Shown here: positions 6,285 through 12,270 of the stretch, piece after piece
Position numbering within the stretch: the first letter of the stretch is position 1
How the letters are laid out: each line of letters begins with the position of its first letter
Source: a bacterium
GTDB lineage: Archaea > Thermoplasmatota > Thermoplasmata > Lutacidiplasmatales > UBA184
Direction: 5' to 3'
Assembly (NCBI GenBank): GCA_021832495.1
Contig: JAKBKR010000024.1
Coordinates: 1 to 12,270, forward strand
DNA: 12,270 nt
The notes under the pieces: generated by a model
What the model was told of the DNA's origin: nothing
What the model saw: the letters and a program-made list of their open reading frames with translations, nothing else
Database searches by the model: none
Position numbers and translations under genes: made by a program

Positions 6285-6322
6285 CGCCGCGCCCTCTCAA
6301 CGGAACGACGAGGGGTCGCACG

Positions 6323-6679
6323 ATGCCCGGGAACTACGAGAAGGGGCGACTGGACCATTGGCTCACCCGCGAGGAGTTGCTGGAGGTCCTACGGACCGAG
6401 CGGACCATACCGTGCATCCTCCGAAGTCGCCGCTCGGCCCAGACCGGGACCGCCGTGCTTCGTCTGGCCTACGTGGGGCCGTACCCTGATGGGTCGGTCC
6501 ATACTCCCAACCGACAGCTGCTCAAGTTCCGCGTGGACCCGGAAGAGTTCGTGCGGGAGTTGGATGCTCGGATGCTCTGGGTATGGAGGTCCTACAACGA
6601 CCCCAACTCGTACCACGTGGGGCGCCCGATGGAAGCCAAGAAGGTCGTGCGAGAGATGCGACTACAGGAGCAGCAGTGA
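6323..6679 (+). CDS. Hypothetical soluble protein, 118 residues; first gene of the operon
   Basis: I do not recognise the family. ATG 6323 has a clear GAGGGG 7 bases upstream and a TATA box at proper distance. The product begins with an amphipathic helix (about 8-27, DHWLTREELLEVLRTER), followed by a beta-rich middle (30-70, ILRSRR, AVLRLAYVG, LLKFRVDP) and a charged helical end rich in Arg, Glu and Gln. There is one Cys (C31) and no membrane segment. The mix of basic strand segments and terminal helices could suit a small nucleic acid binding or regulatory protein, but no motif proves it. Its TGA overlaps the next GTG (GTGA). Confidence 0.65.
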   Translation: MPGNYEKGRLDHWLTREELLEVLRTERTIPCILRSRRSAQTGTAVLRLAYVGPYPDGSVHTPNRQLLKFRVDPEEFVRELDARMLWVWRSYNDPNSYHVGRPMEAKKVVREMRLQEQQ

Positions 6680-7104
6680 ACGGGACTCTATTCGAGTGGA
6701 AGACCCGACCGGAAGAGGCCCGTATCAAGAACTGTCAGCGTCTCGTGGCCTTGGCCGAGAAGGACCCATCGGCTCCGGTCATCGGGTGGGAAGAGGCCTA
6801 CAGCTACTACGATGGAACCGCCCGTCTGGGGTGGGAACAGGAGCGCTGGCTCAATGCCCGGGCGAAGGACTTGGGCATGACGTTCAGCCCCGCTCCCAGC
6901 ACCCGCCCCTCCCGCCCGATGCGATGGGGGTACCGGGTCGGGAAGTTGGGAGCGGTGATGCTGGCCTTGGGCGCCATCGGTACGGCCGTTCCCTCCCACT
7001 TCTTCCCGTTCTCGGTCGTACCCGCCTCCACCTGGTTGGGACTGGCGGAAGCCTGTCTCGTGTTCTTCCTGCTCACCCTGGTGGGGGCCGCGCTGGACCT
7101 GTGA
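6676..7104 (+). CDS. Two-helix membrane protein, 142 residues
   Basis: A GTG start at 6676 overlaps the previous stop (GTGA), and AGGAG at 6666-6670 lies 5 bases upstream, a strong start signal. Residues 1-85 are soluble, charged and Trp/Tyr-rich, with likely helices at 11-30 and 48-65. Two hydrophobic segments follow at about 88-106 and 118-140, joined by a short PSHFFPFSV loop. The basic RPSRPMRWGYRVGK before the first helix puts the N-terminal domain in the cytoplasm and makes a hairpin in the membrane. No family is recognised. Context suggests a membrane partner of the ATPase and glycoprotein-like protein downstream. Its TGA again overlaps a GTG start. Confidence 0.68.
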   Translation: MNGTLFEWKTRPEEARIKNCQRLVALAEKDPSAPVIGWEEAYSYYDGTARLGWEQERWLNARAKDLGMTFSPAPSTRPSRPMRWGYRVGKLGAVMLALGAIGTAVPSHFFPFSVVPASTWLGLAEACLVFFLLTLVGAALDL

Positions 7105-7682
7105 CGACTATCCACATCCCGCTCTCGGCCGATGCCATGACCCTGATGAAGCGGTACCGAAAGGACTTCGGGAGCATGGACCGTTTGGTGGACGCGGCCT
7201 TAGGATGGGCGTGGGCGAACGGACAGACGCACCCACCCAACGGGTTCCACTCCAATGGGCGGACCTACTCGGTGAACTTGCCGGAGGATTACCGTCTCGT
7301 ACCTCCACGGGAACTGGGGAACATCCTTGAACGGAGCCTCAAGGCGTATGATGCCTTGCGGTCCCGCGACACCTCGCTGAAGCGGGTCTACACCCTCGAT
7401 GACAAGGTACGCGTTGACGCTCCCCACGCATTCTTCCACGTGGTGGCTCGCCGGGCGTTCGAGGAAGGGGTCTCGCTCGATGCCATGATGGACCGGGTCA
7501 TCCTTGAGGCGCTGGAGCGGGTGGAGGAACGTCTACGTCGCAAGACGGAGGTGAGCGATGACCCCGAGACCCACTACGTGCCGATGGATGAACAGAGGTA
7601 CTTGACTTTGCTACGTGCCTGCGCGGAGCGGGGGCTCAAACTGGATGCGCTGCTGTCATGGGAGGTCTATGAACGTTTGTAG
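7101..7682 (+). CDS. Protein of tandem ribbon-helix-helix-like modules
   Basis: This is a 193-residue protein from GTG 7101 (GTGA overlap). It appears built from repeats of one short strand plus two helices. Module 1 is about 3-39 (IHIPLSADAMTLMKRYRK, then SMDRLVDAALGWA). Module 3 is about 102-140 (VRVDAPHAFFHVVARRAF, then SLDAMMDRVILEAL). Module 4 is about 158-193 (YVPMDEQRYLTLLRACAE, then LKLDALLSWEVYERL). A more divergent module 2 lies at about 55-87. The strand-helix-helix pattern, with a small residue and (S/L)(M/L)D between the helices, is that of ribbon-helix-helix DNA-binding units, which normally dimerise; here several would sit in one chain. It probably binds DNA, as operon regulator or DNA organiser. 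The repeat assignment is by eye. The gene overlaps the next by 14 bases. Confidence 0.6.
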   Translation: MTTIHIPLSADAMTLMKRYRKDFGSMDRLVDAALGWAWANGQTHPPNGFHSNGRTYSVNLPEDYRLVPPRELGNILERSLKAYDALRSRDTSLKRVYTLDDKVRVDAPHAFFHVVARRAFEEGVSLDAMMDRVILEALERVEERLRRKTEVSDDPETHYVPMDEQRYLTLLRACAERGLKLDALLSWEVYERL

Positions 7683-8613
7683 GGTCGGGATGTTGGTGAC
7701 GGTGGGTTGGCTCCTGTTGGTGGGGTCGGCCACCGCGGCGGTCCCGCAGGCCCAGCCGGTATGGACCGTTCGCGCTCCATCGTTCGTTCCGGTGGGAGAG
7801 AACTTCGTGATGAGCGTGAGTGGACCGCCGGGAGCCCCCTTTTCGGTCAACGTGACCGCGCTCCCCTTCAATGCGTCCCAGTCCATTTGGTACCATGCGT
7901 TCGCTCTGCCCTTCCTCTCGCCCAATGCCACCAACCTCAACAATACCACGTTGAACTTCACCATCGTCTCCAGTCAGTTCCTTCAGGGCACCTACCAGTT
8001 GAACATCTCGAATGGGCTGGGTTCCGTCTGGCGGAGCACCTTCCTCGTTCGGGACCCGCTCAACTGGTCGCAGGTCCAACAGAACCTCACGAACCTCAGC
8101 AATGCCGTGAATCGGGACAACGGGTACGTGGCCCAGATTGGAACCACGGTGGCGAACCAGGACCTCACCGTAGAGCTATCGGTGTGGACCACCGTGGGTA
8201 TCGCCATCGTCGCGGTGAACTACATGACCATCCGCGAGGCGCTGCTGAGGTTCCCATGGTGGTTCAAGAAGCGTCGCGAGAACTGGCACCGTGCCTTGTG
8301 GAGTCCGCATCCATTCCGTACCTACCTCAAGGCCCTGCGGGACGTCCCACTCGTGCCCGTTAAGGACCCGCCGGGATTGGAGTTGTTCAAGTGCTCTTAC
8401 TGCCCTCCAACGGTAGCGACCTACACCCGGTTGGAGGTGGGGCACCACCTTACCACTCGGCACCGTATCTCCACCCCGGTGGAGCCGCGGGACTTCTATC
8501 CAGTACGCCCTACGCGAGTGGAGCAGGTCAAGGCCAAGGCCGCGGCCCGACCCACGAGGGAGGCTCGCCGACGGCGGGTCGAAGCGGCACGAACGATTCA
8601 ATGGGAGGAATAA
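7669..8613 (+). CDS. Glycoprotein-like single-pass membrane protein with cytoplasmic C2H2-like zinc finger
   Basis: This is a 314-residue protein. ATG 7669 has GGAGG just 3 bases upstream; ATG 7690 is an alternative that still keeps a signal sequence. Residues 1-23 form a signal peptide (hydrophobic 8-19, likely cut after ATA). Residues 24-165 form a Thr/Asn/Pro-rich beta domain holding ten N-x-S/T sequons (N61, 68, 86, 91, 92, 96, 112, 132, 139, 142), with none after the membrane segment. The membrane helix is about 168-186, followed by basic WWFKKRRENWHR, which fixes the C-terminus inside. The cytoplasmic part has C242, C245, H260 and H265, a C2H2 spacing of Cx2C, 14 residues, then Hx4H. 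The last 30 residues are very basic. It could be a surface or spike protein, or an anchor tying DNA to the membrane. No family is recognised. Confidence 0.75.
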   Translation: MNVCRVGMLVTVGWLLLVGSATAAVPQAQPVWTVRAPSFVPVGENFVMSVSGPPGAPFSVNVTALPFNASQSIWYHAFALPFLSPNATNLNNTTLNFTIVSSQFLQGTYQLNISNGLGSVWRSTFLVRDPLNWSQVQQNLTNLSNAVNRDNGYVAQIGTTVANQDLTVELSVWTTVGIAIVAVNYMTIREALLRFPWWFKKRRENWHRALWSPHPFRTYLKALRDVPLVPVKDPPGLELFKCSYCPPTVATYTRLEVGHHLTTRHRISTPVEPRDFYPVRPTRVEQVKAKAAARPTREARRRRVEAARTIQWEE

Positions 8614-8616
8614 ATC

Positions 8617-9618
8617 ATGGGCGTCACGTATGAGCAACGGAAGGTCACGAACAGCATCATCCTCTACACGGTGGCGTTTTCGCCCCCGATGGTGGTCCTA
8701 TTGGCCCTATTCGTGAACTGGTCTTGGACCTTGAACGGATGGGGGACCGCCACGGTCCTCGTCATTTGCATCGACGCGCTAGCGTTTTCAGCGGCCTGTA
8801 TCAACGCCGTGCTCATCGAGTCCACTCCTCATGGGTCCCTGCCCATCGGCCTGATTCCGATGAGCGACCTCGCTCCCATCACCCTCCGCACGACCATCTT
8901 CCCGGAGGATGGGCGGACCGTGGCCAAGGTGGCAGCGAAGCATATGCCGGAGCTACGACCCGTGTTCGCCCGGGAACAAACGGGGTCCACAGCACTCGCC
9001 TCCAGTGCGGATACTCCACCGGTGGCTCGCACGGTGGAGTTCATCGCGTACCCGGTCTATGGAGTACGGGGTCTGGGATTCATCACCCAACCGGGACGCG
9101 AGGGTATCATCGTGGCACCGGGGAAGTTCGCGGTGGTGCATGTGGGGGATGCGGAGCGGGGAGCTTCCTACATCTGGTCCCCTTGTATCCCGCAACCCTT
9201 GCCCCGTGCCGAGACCCCGGGGGAGTGGATTGACCAACTCAAGCAGTTCACGAAGTTTGATGAGGACAAGACCCCCATCTTCCTGTTGACCGACGTGGCG
9301 CCGCGGTACCAGGACTGGATGGTGGATGTCAAGCCGCTCATCGAGGACATCTGGGCCACCTCGGAGCACCAGGCGGCGAAGAATGGATGGATTACCCAAG
9401 AGGACTACCGCCAGCTATGGCGGAACTCGAACAAATACGCTTCGAGCTTGGAGGCGGAGAACGCCAAGCTCTCGGACCGTCTCCAGCGCGAGTTGAACCG
9501 TGGGCGGCTCAACTCGGCGCGGAGCGAACGGGTGGCGGCCGGGAACAATGACTGGGAGGAGCCCATGCTGGACATGGCGAAGCGTCGTCGCCAGAAGTTC
9601 GAGGACGAAGCTCCGTGA
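8617..9618 (+). CDS. Two-helix membrane protein with long cytoplasmic domain and coiled coil
   Basis: This is a 333-residue protein from ATG 8617, with GGGAGG at 8603-8608, 8 bases upstream, and a 3-base gap from the previous stop. Hydrophobic segments at about 12-34 and 42-67 form a hairpin. The remaining 265 residues are soluble: a mixed domain (about 75-240) with strands such as GLGFITQPG, EGIIVAPGKFAVVHVG and PIFLLTDVAP, then a helical coiled coil (about 262-297, heptad-like around SSLEAENAKLSDRLQREL) and a charged tail. The hairpin-plus-cytoplasmic-domain layout resembles membrane scaffold subunits of transfer machines, but no named family is recognised. It overlaps the next gene by 4 bases (GTGA). 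Partnership with the ATPase is inferred from operon order. Confidence 0.72.
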   Translation: MGVTYEQRKVTNSIILYTVAFSPPMVVLLALFVNWSWTLNGWGTATVLVICIDALAFSAACINAVLIESTPHGSLPIGLIPMSDLAPITLRTTIFPEDGRTVAKVAAKHMPELRPVFAREQTGSTALASSADTPPVARTVEFIAYPVYGVRGLGFITQPGREGIIVAPGKFAVVHVGDAERGASYIWSPCIPQPLPRAETPGEWIDQLKQFTKFDEDKTPIFLLTDVAPRYQDWMVDVKPLIEDIWATSEHQAAKNGWITQEDYRQLWRNSNKYASSLEAENAKLSDRLQRELNRGRLNSARSERVAAGNNDWEEPMLDMAKRRRQKFEDEAP

Positions 9619-10331
9619 GTCCCCCGTCCTCGCCCACTCAGCCCGCTCCGCCGGGCTCGCGTATCTCCGGGATGTTCCTCAGTTCCCGGCAGACCGAAGA
9701 GAGGATGTACTCGGCCATGGTCGAGTGTATCCAAATGGAGCGGGCGGCCTTCGCCGAGGATAAGCATCAGAACCGCTATCCGATGCTGAAGCAGGTGACG
9801 TTGCTGGAGCATTCCCTATTGGTGTCGGTGCCACCCCCGGATGACGTGTCCAAGACCGAGTGGCAGGCGAAGTTGGTCTTGGCCGATGGAATGGTGGGGC
9901 ACCTCCTCAACATCCACATCCCGCAGGCTCCGATGTACCAGGCAGAACTCCGGCATGGCCCCAACGGGGCCTACTACTCCATCGTGGACCCGGAGGACCG
10001 ACGTGAGGTGAGCACCGCGGCACCTAATGACGTGCGGGCCATCTTGGACTCGTTCCAGTTTCGTGCCGAGGAAAACCGCTTCATCGACGCGGAGAACGAT
10101 GTGTACAAGGTCTGGCGCTTCATCCATGAGCTGTTTGCTATGGCGAACATCTGGCGCTACAATACCCGACTCTCGGCCTCGGTGGAGGAATACAGCGAGC
10201 AGAAGCGACAGGAGAACTTGGAGAGCATCCGCCAGTTGAAGCACCAGACGACCTCCAAGGGGGAACCGGCCCAGTTCGGCGAGGACGATATGGAGTACGA
10301 CGAAGTGGAGGGGCCCGAGGACGATGAGTGA
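9615..10331 (+). CDS. Soluble helical protein with acidic tail, 238 residues
   Basis: A GTG start at 9615 overlaps the previous stop, with GAGG at 9601-9604 about 10 bases upstream. The first 18 residues are Pro/Ser-rich and probably flexible. A central mixed domain (about 25-145) has a Met/Glu-rich helix (EERMYSAMVECIQMERAAF) and strands (QVTLLEHSLLVSV, AKLVLADGMVGHLLNIHI). A helical part follows (about 150-210, with VYKVWRFIHELFAMANIW), and the last 20 residues are almost all Asp/Glu. There is no membrane segment or nucleotide-binding motif. The acidic end could mimic DNA or contact a basic partner. No family is recognised. It ends 8 bases inside the ATPase gene, so the two are probably made together and may act as a complex. 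Confidence 0.7.
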   Translation: MSPPSSPTQPAPPGSRISGMFLSSRQTEERMYSAMVECIQMERAAFAEDKHQNRYPMLKQVTLLEHSLLVSVPPPDDVSKTEWQAKLVLADGMVGHLLNIHIPQAPMYQAELRHGPNGAYYSIVDPEDRREVSTAAPNDVRAILDSFQFRAEENRFIDAENDVYKVWRFIHELFAMANIWRYNTRLSASVEEYSEQKRQENLESIRQLKHQTTSKGEPAQFGEDDMEYDEVEGPEDDE

Positions 10332-11814
10332 CGTTGGGTTCTCGGCGGATGCCCGCTCCGGGCTGAACCTGGTCGGAGCCTGCACCGAGCGCCTGCACAC
10401 CATCCTCTACGCCGAGAAGATTCGTTCCCTCTCCACCCTCTACGACGTGGTGGCGTACCTCCCGGTGGCGGGGGAGGCGGGGAAGAAGTGGCGCGAGACC
10501 CAGTTGAGCCGTCTCTACACCGCCGAGCACTATCCGACCACCCACGCTTTGACCCAAGACGAACTGGACACTTGGATTCAAGAGACTCGCGCCCAGGTGA
10601 GCGCGGCGATTGACGAGAACGCGGGGCGACCCGAGAAATGGAACCCGCTCTACCGCCGCCTCTACCCTTCGGTCCCGCTCTCGTTCTGGTCCATCAACCG
10701 GTTCTGGCTCCTTCGGCAAATCCTCATTCCCGGGCGCCTCTGTCTCATCGATGGGGTCAAGGGGAACGGCAAGAGCGACTTCGGGTTGCTCCTCGCTCAG
10801 CTGTTCATCGAGGCGTTCTTGGACTACCAGAAAGCCCAAGAAGAGCACCGCGAGAAGGATACCGACTTCTACCGGGTGATGAACCACATCCGGCGCGACT
10901 ACGGGAACCGCCCGTTCTCCGACAAGATTTACGACCTCTTCCCCATCCGAGCGAAGTTCGTCCGCGTGGTGACGAACATCATCGTATACCCCGAGTCACC
11001 GCTCCGCGAGTTCATCATACAGGCCGGGTCCATCACGTCCTTCATGAAGTCGGCGGCCGGGGTCGCCGCGGAGGGAGGCTACACGCTGGAAATCTTCGAT
11101 GAGATGGGGACCCACCTCAACAAGCGCAAGGCCATGACCAAGGGAAACCGGCGCATCGATGACTACATGCGCACGACCCGGAAGCGGGCCTCTTCGGCCA
11201 TCTTCATCACCCAGAACCTTCAGGGAGACCTCGAAGAGGTCCTACTGGACGACCAAACCGGCGCGCGGATGTTGGTCGAGAAGAAGTCCATCGAGAAGGC
11301 CATCGTCACGGTCCAAGGGGTCCCCTACCTCAACCACCAAGAGGTCGGGGACATCCCGGGTTGCTACATCAAATACGAGACATCGGCCACGGCGGGGTTC
11401 GAGCCGGACGTCAACCCCAACGACGTCTACAGCTACGCCGAGCACGCCCGGGTCGAGGCCGAGACCGAGCACCGTCCGTTCGGGCGACGGGAAGGGTACC
11501 TCGCCTTGGTCGAGGGGTGTAACGCCCTGCTGGCAATGATGCAGAGACCCACCACCGTCGCGGCCCCGCCGCAGGCGACCTTCCAAGAGGTGAAGAAGCT
11601 CCTGCTCACCGTCAACAATGCCACCGGCGAACGCTACACCATCAACGAGGCGGCCAAGAAACTGGGGGTCCCGGTCCCCACGCTCATGAGCATCGTTCGG
11701 GACGCCCAGCGCCAGCAGGGGACCACGCCCCAGCCGACCCCTCCGCCGGAAGAGGAGCCGAGTTCCGAGGACTCCCCTCCCCCGCGCCCCGATGCGGACG
11801 AGTCGATTTCCTGA
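10324..11814 (+). CDS. P-loop ATPase with C-terminal helix-turn-helix (DNA transfer/packaging type, tentative)
   Basis: This is a 496-residue protein from ATG 10324. Residues 1-135 form a helical N-terminal domain. Walker A is G144-S151 (GVKGNGKS) after strand RLCLID; Walker B is L255-E260 (LEIFDE); a sensor-like strand SAIFITQN is at 291-298 after basic RTTRKRAS, as in RecA-fold motors of the FtsK/HerA and Zot groups. The region between the Walker motifs carries an inserted helical segment (about 165-205). After a linker, residues about 435-463 (GERYTINEAAKKLGVPVPTL onward) form a helix-turn-helix, and the last 35 residues are a Pro/Glu/Asp/Ser-rich tail. It likely moves or organises DNA at the membrane with the upstream membrane proteins. 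The exact family (packaging, conjugation, filamentous-type assembly) cannot be fixed by eye. It is the last gene of the operon. Confidence 0.75.
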   Translation: MSDVGFSADARSGLNLVGACTERLHTILYAEKIRSLSTLYDVVAYLPVAGEAGKKWRETQLSRLYTAEHYPTTHALTQDELDTWIQETRAQVSAAIDENAGRPEKWNPLYRRLYPSVPLSFWSINRFWLLRQILIPGRLCLIDGVKGNGKSDFGLLLAQLFIEAFLDYQKAQEEHREKDTDFYRVMNHIRRDYGNRPFSDKIYDLFPIRAKFVRVVTNIIVYPESPLREFIIQAGSITSFMKSAAGVAAEGGYTLEIFDEMGTHLNKRKAMTKGNRRIDDYMRTTRKRASSAIFITQNLQGDLEEVLLDDQTGARMLVEKKSIEKAIVTVQGVPYLNHQEVGDIPGCYIKYETSATAGFEPDVNPNDVYSYAEHARVEAETEHRPFGRREGYLALVEGCNALLAMMQRPTTVAAPPQATFQEVKKLLLTVNNATGERYTINEAAKKLGVPVPTLMSIVRDAQRQQGTTPQPTPPPEEEPSSEDSPPPRPDADESIS

Positions 11815-11828
11815 GTCGCCGTGTGGTC

Positions 11829-11836
11829 TTTAAATA
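11829..11836 (+). promoter_or_regulatory. TATA box (TTTAAATA) of the last transcription unit
   Basis: TTTAAATA is a near-ideal archaeal TATA box in the 61-base gap after the ATPase gene. It predicts transcription start near 11858-11860, about 17 bases before ATG 11876. GAGG at 11860-11863 would then sit at the very 5' end of the message. Confidence 0.75.
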
Positions 11837-11875
11837 ACAGGAGCGCAGTTCTCCAGCGCGAGGACATCGGCCACC

Positions 11876-12270
11876 ATGGTCGTAGAAGCAATCGCCGGAA
11901 ACGCGTTTGGCATCGCCGGACTCGACTCGGGCCTGTTGGGCATCATCTTCATCGTGCTCGGTGTAGTGATGTTCGCCATCGGCGGGTACGTGTTCTTCAT
12001 GGCTGGCCGCACCGGGCCGGGAACGAAGGCCATCGCGTTCCTCGGGGTCGCGGGTGTGGTCCTGGTCGCGGTCGGACTCTGGCTACCGTCGGCGTATCCT
12101 GCCACCAACGCGCTCACTCCGCCTCCGCCCAGTGCCACCCTCTCGGTGACGTCCTCGGCGACGTTCCCGGCGGGTGAGACGTGGAACGCCCAGACGGGGA
12201 CCCTCGTCGCGGACCTGGTGTGGAACTACTCCACCAATGCGTTCTGTGTGTCGGCCACGAACGTGTCGTG
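11876..12270 (+). CDS. Membrane protein with extracellular Thr/Ser-rich domain, 3'-truncated
   Basis: This gene starts at ATG 11876 and stays open to the window end (131 complete codons). Two hydrophobic segments at about 20-43 (LLGIIFIVLGVVMFAIGGYV) and 51-70 are joined by MAGRTGPGTK, followed by a Pro-rich hinge (TPPPPS, 81-86) and a Ser/Thr/Val-rich beta domain with sequons N117 and N129. Because the basic loop lies between the helices, both the N-terminus and the C-terminal domain are probably outside. It has its own promoter, so it is expressed apart from the ATPase operon, perhaps strongly, as expected for a surface or structural component. No family is recognised; the missing 3' part may hold the diagnostic domain. 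Confidence 0.7.
   Translation, partial: MVVEAIAGNAFGIAGLDSGLLGIIFIVLGVVMFAIGGYVFFMAGRTGPGTKAIAFLGVAGVVLVAVGLWLPSAYPATNALTPPPPSATLSVTSSATFPAGETWNAQTGTLVADLVWNYSTNAFCVSATNVS

Larger units (their letters stand above)
6149..6322. promoter_or_regulatory. Divergent intergenic region between integrase and the seven-gene operon
   Basis: These 174 bases separate divergently transcribed units. The right half holds the plus-strand TATA box. The left half holds one arm of the integrase-flanking inverted repeat, 18-27 bases before the integrase start, where a bound recombinase could block its own promoter. The minus-strand ACTTTACC (6163-6170) is a weak TATA candidate. An A-run at 6214-6219 lies in between. 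No RNA gene is visible. Confidence 0.5.

Noticed and set aside
6149..6322. Possible tRNA or att target beside the integrase
   Set aside because: No cloverleaf, T-loop or CCA-end pattern could be found on either strand.
4032..6354. Shared 14-mer AGGGGCGACTGGAC in the genes at 3848 and 6323
   Set aside because: Both copies encode a GRLD stretch in GC-rich coding DNA; one such match in 12 kb is not surprising, and no further similarity surrounds it.
10138..10887. Minus-strand open frame opposite the ATPase
   Set aside because: It has no recognisable motif, and the plus strand has Walker A and B in order.
1..12270. CRISPR array or insertion sequence
   Set aside because: No regularly spaced direct repeats and no transposase or terminal repeats with target duplication were seen.

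Overview
The window looks like an accessory, virus- or plasmid-derived region of a GC-rich archaeon. The archaeal assignment rests on TATA-type promoter elements (TTTAAATA at 11829-11836, CATATAAG at 6277-6284), GGAGG-type ribosome binding sites, many GTG starts with 4-base start/stop overlaps, and a secreted protein packed with N-glycosylation sequons. A Thermoplasmatota-like host is a guess from overall style only. Features that suggest a mobile element are a tyrosine integrase, a resolvase-like protein, an HD hydrolase and a helicase of kinds often carried by viruses, and a long run of genes I cannot place in any family. No structural virion gene (capsid, terminase, tail) is recognisable, so virus, plasmid and integrated element all remain possible.

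Layout: (1) 1-3639, plus strand: a nucleotide and DNA metabolism block. It holds the 3' part of a QueD-type 6-carboxytetrahydropterin synthase, an HD-domain nucleotidase, an XPD/DinG-like helicase with extra zinc-finger cysteines, and a degenerate HNH-like zinc protein. The last three overlap each other by 4 bases. (2) 3640-3847: an AT-richer intergenic stretch bounded by a perfect 14-base inverted repeat. It contains a TATA-like box and two short stems that could form a pseudoknot. (3) 3848-5291: five small, tightly packed genes: an unknown, a small charged protein, a one-helix membrane protein, a CxxC/CxxC zinc protein, and a resolvase-like protein with a Cys/His-rich tail. (4) 5324-6148, minus strand: a divergent tyrosine recombinase with an inverted repeat just outside both ends. 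(5) 6149-6322: a divergent promoter region. (6) 6323-11814: a seven-gene operon encoding an unknown protein, a two-helix membrane protein, a protein of tandem ribbon-helix-helix-like modules, a glycoprotein-like membrane protein with a cytoplasmic C2H2-like zinc finger, a two-helix membrane protein with a coiled coil, an acidic soluble protein, and a P-loop ATPase with a C-terminal helix-turn-helix. (7) 11876 to the end: a new transcription unit opening with a membrane protein whose 3' end lies outside the window.

The strongest candidate for an undescribed system is block 6. Three membrane proteins, two likely DNA-binding modules and an FtsK/HerA- or Zot-like ATPase are translated as one tightly coupled unit. 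This would suit a membrane-anchored DNA transfer, packaging or extrusion machine, but that function is inferred from architecture and not recognised from homology.
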